Shown here: in pieces, positions 55,583-63,947 of the stretch
Position numbering within the stretch: position 1 is the stretch's first letter
How the letters are laid out: each line of letters starts with the position of its first letter
NCBI GenBank assembly: GCA_948788915.1
Contig: CAQFOZ010000001.1
Location: 33,880-97,879 of the forward strand
DNA from: an uncultured Muribaculaceae bacterium
GTDB lineage: Bacteria > Bacteroidota > Bacteroidia > Bacteroidales > Muribaculaceae
DNA length: 64,000 nt
Reading direction: 5' to 3'
Program-made: the position numbers and the translations under genes
Notes under the pieces: model-generated
What the model was told of the DNA's origin: nothing
Database searches by the model: none
Seen by the model: the letters and a program-made list of their open reading frames with translations, nothing else

Positions 55583-56740
55583 ATGATTATAAAGCAAATA
55601 TTGGCAGTCCTTTTTTTCTTAAGTTTAGCTGTTTTGCCATGTGAAGCATGTACATCAGCTATAATCGGTGCAGAAATGAATCCATATGGAAGACCGATAC
55701 TGTGGAAACATCGTGACACCAGCACGACAGATAATAAAGTAGAGTTTGTCAGTAAAGCTCCGGGAGAGTTTTCATATGTCGCTCTCTTTAATTCCGGAGA
55801 TAAGTTTCTAAAAGAGGCTTGGATGGGTATGAACGAAGTTGGTTTTGCGGTTATGAATACTGCTTCATATAATATAAAAGATGATAATGTAAGTCCTAAG
55901 AATATGGATAAAGAAGGACTTGTTATGACCCGCGCTCTTAAAACCTGCTCAACGGTAGATGATTTTGCCAGGCTTCTTGAAACATTACCACGTCCTATGG
56001 GTGTCGAAGCTAATTTTGGGGTGATTGATGCATTAGGAAATGGAGCATATTTTGAAACTAATAATCATACTTATGTGAGATTTGATCTGAGTGATGCTGA
56101 AAATCATATTCTTGTCCGAACAAATTATAGCCACTCGGGCAGAGAGAATGAAGGTTATGGGTTTGTCAGAGAGGCAAATGCATGCCATTTGCTTGCACCA
56201 TACGTAGCTGAAGAAGGTGTTACACCTGAGATTTTGACGGAGTATCTTAGTCGAAGTTTTTATCACGATATGAAAAAACGTGATTATGCTGTATATGGTG
56301 ATAAATGGGTGATTGATCAGGATTTTATACCACGATACAAATCAACAGCTACGGTTGCTATAGAGGGATGCGTTCCGGTTTCTTCATTAAAAGATGTAAC
56401 CCCTGAGTTCATTAAGAATGAATATATCATGTGGACCGGTCTCGGCTATCCTCCATGTTCTGAGATTTATGCGGTGAGATGTTATCCTGATGGTGTTGAC
56501 AAAAATTTAAGAGGCTCATTGAAGAACGGGCATTCACCCATGGCTGATAAGGCAAAGGCTGCCAGGGCGGAAGTTTTTCCTATTACAAAAGGGAATGGAG
56601 ATAAGTATATTGATATGGAGAAACTATTTAATAAAGATGGGACAGGATATGTTCAGCGTCTTAATAAGCAAAATTTTGAGACATATAGACGAGAAAGAAT
56701 AAAACGTGATGGAGAAACCGGAGGCAGGAAAGGAAAGTAA
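55583..56740 (+). CDS. secreted N-terminal-cysteine amidohydrolase (C45/choloylglycine-hydrolase-like)
   Basis: 385 residues from the ATG at 55583; a TTG 9 bases earlier is possible. The signal peptide (MIIKQILAVLFFLSLAVLPC, then EA) ends so that Cys23 becomes the new N-terminus: the catalytic nucleophile of the Ntn fold. It is followed by TSAIIGAEMNPYGRPILWKH and RDT. The asparagine of MGMNEVGFAVMNT and the core NFGVIDALGNGAYFETN match. Relatives hydrolyse linear amides such as bile-salt or penicillin conjugates. Bile salt activity is an inference. Confidence 0.75.
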   Translation: MIIKQILAVLFFLSLAVLPCEACTSAIIGAEMNPYGRPILWKHRDTSTTDNKVEFVSKAPGEFSYVALFNSGDKFLKEAWMGMNEVGFAVMNTASYNIKDDNVSPKNMDKEGLVMTRALKTCSTVDDFARLLETLPRPMGVEANFGVIDALGNGAYFETNNHTYVRFDLSDAENHILVRTNYSHSGRENEGYGFVREANACHLLAPYVAEEGVTPEILTEYLSRSFYHDMKKRDYAVYGDKWVIDQDFIPRYKSTATVAIEGCVPVSSLKDVTPEFIKNEYIMWTGLGYPPCSEIYAVRCYPDGVDKNLRGSLKNGHSPMADKAKAARAEVFPITKGNGDKYIDMEKLFNKDGTGYVQRLNKQNFETYRRERIKRDGETGGRKGK

Positions 56741-57236
56741 CTGGTTTAGAATGCCGGCTGGATTATTTCTCCGGACAATAATTTTTCAAAATGGCAAAAC
56801 ATGGATCTGCTTTTTCGGATTATTGGTATTTATAGGAGTGATATCTGGGATTGTTGCTGACTATCGGTATGCAATTATTGCCTTAATGGTGTTATTTATT
56901 CTACTGCCGATGGTGTTATTGTTTATTTATTTGTATTATGGCTTTTATGAAACATATTATATAAATATTATACTCCATAAGATAATTATAAATAATTCGG
57001 AAATCAGGATTTTGATGAAGTGGGGAAATAATGGGGGTGACAACTGTACAGACGAAGACGGTGACGGTTTTAATAAGAGCATTTCTTACAAAAAAGAGCT
57101 ATTTGGAAATTTGATAGCATTGAAAGATTCTGTTATTGTTCTTACAAAATCAAATAATGGGTTTATTTGGTTACCTGTATCAGCGTTTGAAGATGAAAAG
57201 AGTTTTACAAGTTTTATAAATAACCTGATTGAATGA
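56709..57236 (+). CDS. hypothetical membrane protein
   Basis: 175 residues starting at an ATG 32 bases inside the previous gene (different frame), so probably translationally linked. Two adjacent membrane segments (about 28-50, WICFFGLLVFIGVISGIVAD, and about 54-80, IIALMVLFILLPMVLLFIYL) are followed by a soluble domain ending in SAFEDEKSFTSFINNLIE. No family recognised; the layout resembles YcxB-like proteins. Confidence 0.6.
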   Translation: MEKPEAGKESNWFRMPAGLFLRTIIFQNGKTWICFFGLLVFIGVISGIVADYRYAIIALMVLFILLPMVLLFIYLYYGFYETYYINIILHKIIINNSEIRILMKWGNNGGDNCTDEDGDGFNKSISYKKELFGNLIALKDSVIVLTKSNNGFIWLPVSAFEDEKSFTSFINNLIE

Positions 57237-57258
57237 TATTTAGGTAAAATATAATTGC

Positions 57259-57305
57259 AAGTAAGATTATGTATACTTATCGTTTAAATTTGAAATTTAC
57301 TTATA
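57259..57305. repeat. AAGTAAGT-family repeat, copy E
   Basis: AAGTAAG (57259-57265) with ACTTAT (57275-57280), then TCGTTTAAATTTGAAATTTA into TTTACTTAT (57297-57305). The right end parallels copies A and D. Sits 16 bases before the thioesterase start. The weakest member of the family. Confidence 0.5.
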
Positions 57306-57320
57306 TAAAGTATCTATATA

Positions 57321-57740
57321 ATGCCATTATTATCAAATAGTAATAAATATTGTTATGTCACGGATATGGATGTCCGTGACTACGAGCTTGATTGCGAGAA
57401 AATTGTAAATAATGCAAATTATCTCCATTATATGGAGCATACTCGGCATCGTTTCTGTGAAGAAGCTGGATTGTCTTTTACTGATATGCTTGAGCGGGGA
57501 ATAGTTACTGTCGTAAGAAAAATAGAGATTGAATATTTGTCTTCGTTGCGTAGTGGAGACAGATTTGTAAGTTGTCTTAGAATTGAAAGAAAAGGTGCGA
57601 GATTCATATTTTACCAGGATATTATGCGTCCCGGGGGTGAGATTTGTGCTAAAGGGGTTGTTACCATTGTTTCACTTTGTGAAGGGAAACTTGCGCGAGG
57701 AGAAGAGCTTGCAAAAGCATTTGGAAAATATATTAAATAA
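57321..57740 (+). CDS. acyl-CoA thioesterase, 4HBT hotdog fold (YbgC-like)
   Basis: 139 residues. VRDYELDCEKIVNNANYLHY is the variant of the hotdog active-site helix with the catalytic aspartate in DCEKIVNN; ARFIFYQDIMRPGGEICAKG forms the last strands. Hydrolyses acyl-CoA or acyl-ACP. Directly before dprA, a pairing common in Bacteroidetes. Confidence 0.87.
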   Translation: MPLLSNSNKYCYVTDMDVRDYELDCEKIVNNANYLHYMEHTRHRFCEEAGLSFTDMLERGIVTVVRKIEIEYLSSLRSGDRFVSCLRIERKGARFIFYQDIMRPGGEICAKGVVTIVSLCEGKLARGEELAKAFGKYIK

Positions 57741-57746
57741 TTGAAG

Positions 57747-58871
57747 ATGATTGCACCGCCGAATATAACCGCAAGAATAGCAATGTCTTTCATTCCAGGA
57801 ATTAAAGCGAGAAATATAAGAGGCCTTGCTTCAATCGGAGTGTTTCCTGAAGACCTGTTCATAGGTGATGCTCTTGAAAAGTCGGTTGAGCTTGCTTCTG
57901 TTATTGATAAGACCGCTTTTAAATCTAATTTGTCGTTAGCGTGGCGACGTGCAATTCAAGAATATGATTTTATAGTCAAAAACAATATTAAAGTATATTC
58001 CCTCTTTGATGAAGATTATCCGTGGCTTTTAAGGGAAATTCCTGATGCGCCTGTAGTGCTTTATAAGCTTGGCGACATGGATATGAATGGAGAACATATT
58101 ATGGCATTGGTCGGAACAAGAAAATGTACTGCCTATGGGGCAGCTTTTTGTCGCGAGGCAGTGTCTTCAATTGCCGGATATATTCCGGATTTAAAGGTAA
58201 TAAGTGGTCTTGCATTCGGAATAGACACTGCAGCGCACGAATCGGCATTGTGTTCTGATATCAAAACAGCTGCGGTTGTCGCTCATGGTTTGGATATGAT
58301 ATATCCGGCAGCTAATAGAATGTTGGCCAGAAATATTATTAAGTCAGGTGGCGCTATTGTATCAGAATATCCTTCCGGCTCTAAACCTTATGCAGGTAAT
58401 TTTCTTGAGAGAAACAGAATTGTGGCGGGGCTCAGTCATATAACTGTAGTGGCCGAGTCTGAGATTAAAGGAGGGGCGATGAGTACTGCAAACTTTGCAT
58501 TTAACTATAATCGCGATGTAGGTGCGCTCCCCGGTCGTGTTTCGGATAAGTCAAGTGGTGGATGTAATCATCTAATCCGTAAAAACAAGGCAAATCTTAT
58601 AACTTCCGGATTGGATATAATGGAATTGATGAATTGGCAGCCATCTTTGGTTAAAGTCGATTTTAACCAAAGAAACCTTTTCCCGGAGTTGACTGGAAAC
58701 AATAAGACTATATTCGAGTATATTAAGAATAATAACAGTGCCCCGGTTACAATTGATGCCATCCATGTAGGCACCGGAATATCGGTTCCTCAATTGATGG
58801 CATCTCTTACCGAACTTGAATTTGATGGGATTATTAATCGACTACCCGGAAACAGATTTCAGATTTCGTAA
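57747..58871 (+). CDS. dprA: DNA processing protein DprA
   Basis: 374 residues from the ATG at 57747. The Rossmann-like core has ALVGTRKCTAYGAAFCREAV and ISGLAFGIDTAAHESAL, then NFLERNRIVAGLSHITVVAE; the C-terminal 70 residues look like a winged helix (APVTIDAIHVGTGISVPQLM). Loads RecA on incoming single-stranded DNA. Seven bases after the thioesterase gene. Confidence 0.93.
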   Translation: MIAPPNITARIAMSFIPGIKARNIRGLASIGVFPEDLFIGDALEKSVELASVIDKTAFKSNLSLAWRRAIQEYDFIVKNNIKVYSLFDEDYPWLLREIPDAPVVLYKLGDMDMNGEHIMALVGTRKCTAYGAAFCREAVSSIAGYIPDLKVISGLAFGIDTAAHESALCSDIKTAAVVAHGLDMIYPAANRMLARNIIKSGGAIVSEYPSGSKPYAGNFLERNRIVAGLSHITVVAESEIKGGAMSTANFAFNYNRDVGALPGRVSDKSSGGCNHLIRKNKANLITSGLDIMELMNWQPSLVKVDFNQRNLFPELTGNNKTIFEYIKNNNSAPVTIDAIHVGTGISVPQLMASLTELEFDGIINRLPGNRFQIS

Positions 58872-58884
58872 CAAACGTAAATAA

Positions 58885-59763
58885 TTATATTCTGTTTAGT
58901 ACTGTTTCAACAAGTTTTCTAACTTTGGGTTTATAATCTGTGTTTGCATTGTTAAGTCTCCGTTCTGCTATAATGCAGCAGACAGTCATTGCTCGGTGTC
59001 CTAATAATTTTGATAGTCCCTGGAGACATGCAGATTCCATTTCAAAATTGGTTATTGGCCTGCCATTATACCTGAAACTTTCTATTTTTTCATTTAACTC
59101 AGGATCTTTGAGTGGAATTCGAACCATTCGTCCCTGCGGTGCATAAAAGCCAACAGCGGCAATAGTGTAGCCTCGGATCATATCGTCCTTGCCTATTTTC
59201 TCTACGAGTGAGGCATCCGCATCAACTGTGTATGGTGCTGCCCATGTCGTGTCCCAGTTTGTGTGTTGCATAAACTGTTTTTCAAATTCAAGGTCACAGA
59301 CTTTGTCCCTGTCTGCATAGAAATTAAGTATACCGTCAAAACCGGTTCCCTTTTCTGCAATAACAAAATCGCCTATATGCAATTCTTCCTGTAAAGAACC
59401 GGATGTGCCTATGCGTATTATATTAAGTGTGCGATGCTCCGGTTTTACTTTTCGTGTTTTGAAATCGATATTGGCAAGAGCGTCAAGCTCTGTTACACAG
59501 ATTTCAATATTGTCCGGACCAATGCCGTGAGATAACACCATTAATTCTTTTCCCTTGTATGTTCCGGCAATTGCATGAAACTCCCGGGACGAGATATTGT
59601 AATCGATTTTGTCGAAATAACTCGCGACCATATCGACCCGACCGGGATCTCCTACAAATATGATATTATCGCGCAGATGCTCAGGTTTTAAATGAATGTG
59701 AAATACTGAGCCGTCATCATTAATAATTAATTCAGAGGGGGGTATAATTCTATCGCTTTCCAT
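58885..59763 (-). CDS. nucleoside phosphorylase (uridine phosphorylase type)
   Basis: 292 residues. FVGDPGRVDMVASYF (phosphate binding), MVLSHGIGPDNIEI and MESACLQGLSKLLGH (nucleoside-binding E-x-x) match the trimeric/hexameric Udp-DeoD superfamily; the MES and FYAPQGRMVRIPL regions favour uridine phosphorylase-like specificity. Salvages nucleosides. Confidence 0.88.
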   Translation of the reverse strand: MESDRIIPPSELIINDDGSVFHIHLKPEHLRDNIIFVGDPGRVDMVASYFDKIDYNISSREFHAIAGTYKGKELMVLSHGIGPDNIEICVTELDALANIDFKTRKVKPEHRTLNIIRIGTSGSLQEELHIGDFVIAEKGTGFDGILNFYADRDKVCDLEFEKQFMQHTNWDTTWAAPYTVDADASLVEKIGKDDMIRGYTIAAVGFYAPQGRMVRIPLKDPELNEKIESFRYNGRPITNFEMESACLQGLSKLLGHRAMTVCCIIAERRLNNANTDYKPKVRKLVETVLNRI

Positions 59764-59819
59764 GGCTAAATGTGTCTTTAATTATTATATATAACGCAAT
59801 AATTGTATATAGCGTTTTA

Positions 59820-59827
59820 CAAATATA
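59820..59827 (-). promoter_or_regulatory. -7 box of the nucleoside phosphorylase gene
   Basis: TATATTTG on the minus strand matches TAnnTTTG. A short inverted repeat (AACGC 59793-59797 with GCGTT 59812-59816) lies just downstream. Confidence 0.55.
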
Positions 59828-59912
59828 ATAATTTTCTTGGATTAAGACCTCTTTTTCTTATAGAATGCGCTTTAACAAAGTTTATTATATAGTTAATAGA
59901 TATGTTGTAATA

Positions 59913-59952
59913 AAAGAATAAGGCTATTCCAATTAGAATGGCCTTATTCTTT
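59913..59952 (-). terminator. terminator after the secreted-protein operon
   Basis: A 17-bp stem (59913-59929 with 59936-59952, one wobble, loop CAATTA), half-site AAAGAATAAGGCTATTC. It lies downstream of the minus-strand stop at 59973. Confidence 0.88.
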
Positions 59953-59972
59953 ATAAAATAGATTAATTGCTT

Positions 59973-61022
59973 TTAGAACATAACCTTACGTATTTTGCTT
60001 CCTTGACGTTCAATAAATATTCCTTTTTCAGGCTGGGCTACTTTAATACCTTGAAGATTGAAGTATTCAACAGGAGCGTTTACGTCATCGCTGGCTATTT
60101 CACCAATTCCAGCACCTGAGTAAGGAACCGGGGTGTAACCATCATGAAGAGACTGGTAATTGGTCCATCCAACTTTTTCTCCGGGTTTTACACCGTAGAA
60201 TACAATGTCGATATAGCGTAATGGGAAACCGTATGCATCTTTGCCGTTTCTTTTCCATGTGAATAGATTCCAGCTTCCTTTTGCTTTGCCTTTGAATGTT
60301 ATATCTTGCGGTGTTGTGGAATTTGTAGATGGCATTTCAAAGTATGCAAGACGTTGAACTTTTCCACATCCATCGTCGTCGGGGGCTCCTGCAGAGGCAG
60401 AGAAAGTAGTAGATGTATTTGCTTGAACATAGTCGCTTGTTATTTTAACTGTTGATGGTGCCGAAACTGTCATGTATACACCGGTAATATCCGTTACATA
60501 ACATGACTGATCATCTCCAAGTCTGCTATATGATTTAGATTCAGTACAGAATCTAACACGTATATCACCACCTGTTGCAGGAACATCTGTTAATACGCCA
60601 TTTTTATAGTATTGCTTGGGCATATCCACATATGAAAGGCCATCGGCTCCCATATATGATTTAAGTACAATTCCGTCTATATCTCCGGCTACGAGTGATT
60701 CATTAACTTCTTTCTGTCCGCTGCTTAATCCTGTGCTTGGAGAAGTATAGTCCATACAAGAACCAGGATCTCCTTTTGTCGTTGATCCAGGAGTCCATGT
60801 TGTCAATGCGTCATTAACGGTTTGAATCTTATATTCGGGCTGGTAAAGAACTTGAAGTGTTATTGCCTTATTTTCAATGCGATATGCATTTGTTGAAAGT
60901 ATTCCACCAAGAGTATTATCAATTAGCTCCTGTGATGCATTGATTGAAAAACCATGATAGCTCTGTGCTGTCGCCAATATGGGGCACAGCGCGATACTTG
61001 CAAAAAGTAAACTTTTTTTCAT
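59973..61022 (-). CDS. secreted protein of unknown function, paralogue of the 16040-17101 product
   Basis: 349 residues; signal peptide MKKSLLFASIALCPILATA then QSYHGF. The C-terminal block (YGFPLRYIDIVFYGVKPGEK, QSLHDGYTP, about residues 262-300) is strongly alike in both proteins, as is DITGVYMTVSAP earlier. The final NAPVEYFNLQGIKV and EKGIFIERQGSKIRKV form a sorting-like tail. No catalytic motif. Last gene of the 63727-59973 operon, next to an MBL hydrolase. Confidence 0.75.
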   Translation of the reverse strand: MKKSLLFASIALCPILATAQSYHGFSINASQELIDNTLGGILSTNAYRIENKAITLQVLYQPEYKIQTVNDALTTWTPGSTTKGDPGSCMDYTSPSTGLSSGQKEVNESLVAGDIDGIVLKSYMGADGLSYVDMPKQYYKNGVLTDVPATGGDIRVRFCTESKSYSRLGDDQSCYVTDITGVYMTVSAPSTVKITSDYVQANTSTTFSASAGAPDDDGCGKVQRLAYFEMPSTNSTTPQDITFKGKAKGSWNLFTWKRNGKDAYGFPLRYIDIVFYGVKPGEKVGWTNYQSLHDGYTPVPYSGAGIGEIASDDVNAPVEYFNLQGIKVAQPEKGIFIERQGSKIRKVMF

Positions 61023-61057
61023 AAATAAAGATTTTAAGTTAATATGTTGTTAGTAGA

Positions 61058-62413
61058 CTATTTACATATAAGTGGCCCGATTGTTTTGATAATCTCAAAT
61101 TTGTCGTTCTGATCATTTAGCATATACACATGGTATGATTTACCTTTGGGATCCACGCGCACAACAATATGTCCTCCGGTAGCAAATATATTATTAAGTC
61201 CGGCGGTAAATTGTGATTGATTTGATGGAGCCAGATTTGAGTATAATATTTTTGCATTACCATTATTTGTTTGTGTAGATACGAATCTTCCGTGTACACC
61301 GGGATTGGGATGTCCGTCTTGCCATGGTGTGCATATAATGATGCTTGGATTGAGTTTGGTAAGAAGTATCTGAGCACCGGAACCATTTACACCATGGTGA
61401 TCAGCTTTCATAACCTCAACAGGGCTGACTACGTTGGTAACTTCGTTCTCAACACCTTTCCAAGGGAAGTAAGAATTGCCGGAGTTACAAATGTCTGCGC
61501 CTGAATAGAAGTTAAACAAGCCATATGTAAGGACAAATACAGTGGAACATGCGTTTTCTCCGGGAGATTCTTCATCATTTTTTCCGGTGCCTTTAAATGT
61601 TGACTGATCCGGGAATATACTTCTTGTGGAGGTTCCTGTTCCTGTCCATAATTCTCCATTGGCATATATATTCTGGATATTGACATTGGGATATGCCGCT
61701 GGATCTTTCTGAAGGGAGAATTGGCTGTTACTTCCTGGTGCAAATTTCTCTACTTTCAGCCCTTTGTTTGACATATGCCACTCAATGGCCTTTTTATAGT
61801 TGTTTACAATCTCGGCACGGTTGGTTTCTTTTGAGCTGTCCTTTAGATCGTACGGATAATTATAATCTGGATAACCTCTGTCTACCATTAAGGTTACAGG
61901 GAAATTGTCAAGAATTTCTGTTGCTCCGTTTAGTCTGTAGTAACCATTTGCCGACATAGGAAGAGATGAGGAATATCCACCCATGTGGTCATTGTGAAAG
62001 TGGGTTCCAAGAAAGGCGTCAATTGTATTGTTGCCTGTCCACGACATGCATTTTTGAATGTATTCGGTTATAATTTCGCTGCCTCGTTTGTCTGGTTTCC
62101 AACGTTTGCTTAGCTCATCTTTGCCTGAGGTTGCCAGAGAACTTGCAGCGTCTACAAGTATCTGAGTGCCATCCGGGAGAATTATGAAAGCGGATTCTCC
62201 GGTAACAGTATTGATAAAGTGTATATCAAGATAGCCTTTCTGCCATGCCGGAAGAATACCGCTTTTAGCTTGAGCTGATTCCTCCGGGGTATCAGGAGTA
62301 GGGTTTTCTGTCCCTCCTGAATCAGGATCTATTTGTGGATCGTCGCCACCGCAAGATGGCAGGAACATCATCCCTGCCAATGCGATAGTTATATATTTTA
62401 AGTTTCGTTTCAT
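61058..62413 (-). CDS. lipoprotein metallo-beta-lactamase-fold hydrolase
   Basis: 451 residues from the ATG at 62413, which opens a leader ending in lipobox FLPSC; an ATG at 62428 adds 5 residues. A Pro/Thr/Gly linker follows. The metal site is THFHNDHMGGY (HxHxDH) with YSGADICNSG and MKADHHGVNGSG further on, as in ComEC-like MBL proteins. A surface or periplasmic hydrolase of unknown substrate. Confidence 0.85.
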   Translation of the reverse strand: MKRNLKYITIALAGMMFLPSCGGDDPQIDPDSGGTENPTPDTPEESAQAKSGILPAWQKGYLDIHFINTVTGESAFIILPDGTQILVDAASSLATSGKDELSKRWKPDKRGSEIITEYIQKCMSWTGNNTIDAFLGTHFHNDHMGGYSSSLPMSANGYYRLNGATEILDNFPVTLMVDRGYPDYNYPYDLKDSSKETNRAEIVNNYKKAIEWHMSNKGLKVEKFAPGSNSQFSLQKDPAAYPNVNIQNIYANGELWTGTGTSTRSIFPDQSTFKGTGKNDEESPGENACSTVFVLTYGLFNFYSGADICNSGNSYFPWKGVENEVTNVVSPVEVMKADHHGVNGSGAQILLTKLNPSIIICTPWQDGHPNPGVHGRFVSTQTNNGNAKILYSNLAPSNQSQFTAGLNNIFATGGHIVVRVDPKGKSYHVYMLNDQNDKFEIIKTIGPLICK

Positions 62414-62428
62414 GGTATTGTATGACAA

Positions 62429-62761
62429 TTATCCTTTACAATGAATTTGAATATTCAAGAACATAGGACCGCCTTCAATATTGACATTGAGTCTCAGCCA
62501 GTTCCCAAAGTTCGGTTGTACTTTGATAGGATGAAGACCTATTCCTGAGAATGTAACAGGTTCACTTCCATCAGAAGCCCAGTTTATTCCGTCATGCGAT
62601 ATCTCAACTTGTGCTGTCAGACTTGGATTCCCATCTTTAAGATGTTCGATCATAACAAAGAAAATTGCTTCATTTGCCCATCCGGCTTCATAGGGATGGG
62701 TCTGGAAACTTCCTTCAAACCATTTTTTTATTTCGAGATGCGATGCATTAAATTGATTCAT
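62429..62761 (-). CDS. hypothetical protein, 110 residues, beta-rich
   Basis: Unknown. Starts MNQFNASHLEIKKWFEGSFQ and has alternating hydrophobic strands (AIFFVMIEHLKDGNPSLTAQ, then VEISHDGINWASDGSEPV). No signal peptide. Lies between the lectin-like gene (12 bases) and the MBL lipoprotein gene, so it is cotranscribed. Possibly a single-domain beta-sandwich. Confidence 0.6.
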   Translation of the reverse strand: MNQFNASHLEIKKWFEGSFQTHPYEAGWANEAIFFVMIEHLKDGNPSLTAQVEISHDGINWASDGSEPVTFSGIGLHPIKVQPNFGNWLRLNVNIEGGPMFLNIQIHCKG

Positions 62762-62773
62762 AGCTAATATGTT

Positions 62774-63727
62774 TTATTCTTGAGAAACTACAACTGAATC
62801 CACATAAAAGAATACTCTGCGGTCTTCATCTGTCTCCACAAAGAAAAGTGGATTAATAAGATTATCTATTCTGTTATATCCTGGTACATTGGTTACATGA
62901 ATACCGCGAAGGTCAAAAATCTTATCTTGTGACTGAAACTCTACGTATTCGCGATTTAATGTATCAATTTTAAGGCGCATGTATTGCCAGTTTAGTTTGC
63001 AGTCTGTCTCGTTGTATATAAGTTTCTGATGTGAATCAGGTATGATCTGAAATGCGTCGTGACTTCCGTCTGAATATCTGCGTCCGAACCACCACGGATC
63101 AATTCCTCTTTTGCACCAGTCTCCTTCAAGACCGAATGCCCAGTCTTTATCTGTAACTTCGGCTGAGTTCTCAATCTCCCAGCGTTGCACAAGATTACCA
63201 TTAAAGCAGTTTAGATGACGGACTCCAACCTGATATCTTTCTCCTCTCTCCTGAATGTCAAATCCCATTCCGAATGAACGAATGCTTTTTTCGTGTAATC
63301 CAGGTTGAGGTCTGCTTCCTTCCGGATCAAGGGTATCTTGTTCTGCTGTGTATGAATACCAGCATTCAATCTGTAAATAGCGGCTTCCGGGGCGATAGAA
63401 TGAAAGGCGTTTTATTGCATGTCCCATTGAACCCGGTGCTGGTATATCTTCATAACGTGAATGTATGGGACGTGTAGATAGTTTTAAACTGAATGTGCCG
63501 GACATTGCACCGTGTGTGCCAGGATAGCGGAATGTAGCAGAACTTAGCATAACCGGTGGCCATTGGTCTTTATTTACTAATGTCGGGGGAACATCAAAAT
63601 CAGGATACTCTGTAAAATTTGGTAGTAATGTCATCCAACCGTTAAACCCGGTGTTGAATATATCGTATGCGAGTATATTCTTAAGTGGTTGGAACCTACT
63701 GCGAAGCATTATTTCATCTACGCTCAT
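62774..63727 (-). CDS. uncharacterised beta-sandwich-like protein
   Basis: 317 residues with no signal peptide (MSVDEIMLRSRFQPLKNILA). Aromatic-rich strands (TLLPNFTEYPDFDVPPTLVN, GAMSGTFSLKLSTRPI, YLQIECWYSYTAEQD) suggest a jelly-roll or concanavalin-like fold. A sugar-binding role is a guess. First gene of the four-gene operon. Confidence 0.65.
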   Translation of the reverse strand: MSVDEIMLRSRFQPLKNILAYDIFNTGFNGWMTLLPNFTEYPDFDVPPTLVNKDQWPPVMLSSATFRYPGTHGAMSGTFSLKLSTRPIHSRYEDIPAPGSMGHAIKRLSFYRPGSRYLQIECWYSYTAEQDTLDPEGSRPQPGLHEKSIRSFGMGFDIQERGERYQVGVRHLNCFNGNLVQRWEIENSAEVTDKDWAFGLEGDWCKRGIDPWWFGRRYSDGSHDAFQIIPDSHQKLIYNETDCKLNWQYMRLKIDTLNREYVEFQSQDKIFDLRGIHVTNVPGYNRIDNLINPLFFVETDEDRRVFFYVDSVVVSQE

Positions 63728-63807
63728 GATTGCAATTTATAAAAGATATTTTTAAAATAATTGTTTGATGTAGTCTGACAAGAACGTTTTGTGTTAGTGT
63801 CATGAAT

Positions 63808-63815
63808 CAAAATTA
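63808..63815 (-). promoter_or_regulatory. -7 box of the 62774-63727 operon
   Basis: TAATTTTG on the minus strand matches TAnnTTTG; transcription would start about 75 bases before the ATG. No -33 TTTG is evident. Confidence 0.45.
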
Positions 63816-63872
63816 GTAAATAAAATAATAAATAGTTTTTTTAACCCAATAATTATTGAAATTGATAAATTT

Positions 63873-63886
63873 TGGGAACGTTTTCA
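63873..63886. promoter_or_regulatory. LacI-type operator-like site
   Basis: TGGGAACGTTTTCA agrees with the LacI-family consensus TGAAAACGTTTTCA at 12 of 14 positions. A second AACGTT-centred site lies at 63779-63794 (ACAAGAACGTTTTGTG), 94 bases away. Could control the 63727-59973 operon. Confidence 0.4.
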
Positions 63887-63911
63887 TTGCCCTCAATCGT
63901 TCCCGAATGTT

Positions 63912-63945
63912 GAAAAAATAAAGAGTCGCCATGTTGCGACTCTTT
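63912..63945 (-). terminator. terminator after the tRNA-Asn gene
   Basis: A 10-bp perfect stem AAAGAGTCGC (63920-63929) with GCGACTCTTT (63936-63945), loop CATGTT, followed on the minus strand by a T run. It starts 3 bases past the tRNA. Confidence 0.92.
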
Positions 63946-63947
63946 AG

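Noticed and set aside
62414..62428. Frameshift between the MBL lipoprotein and the 110-residue gene
   Set aside because: The two frames abut, but each has its own start and the lipoprotein's own signal peptide starts at 62413, so they are separate genes.
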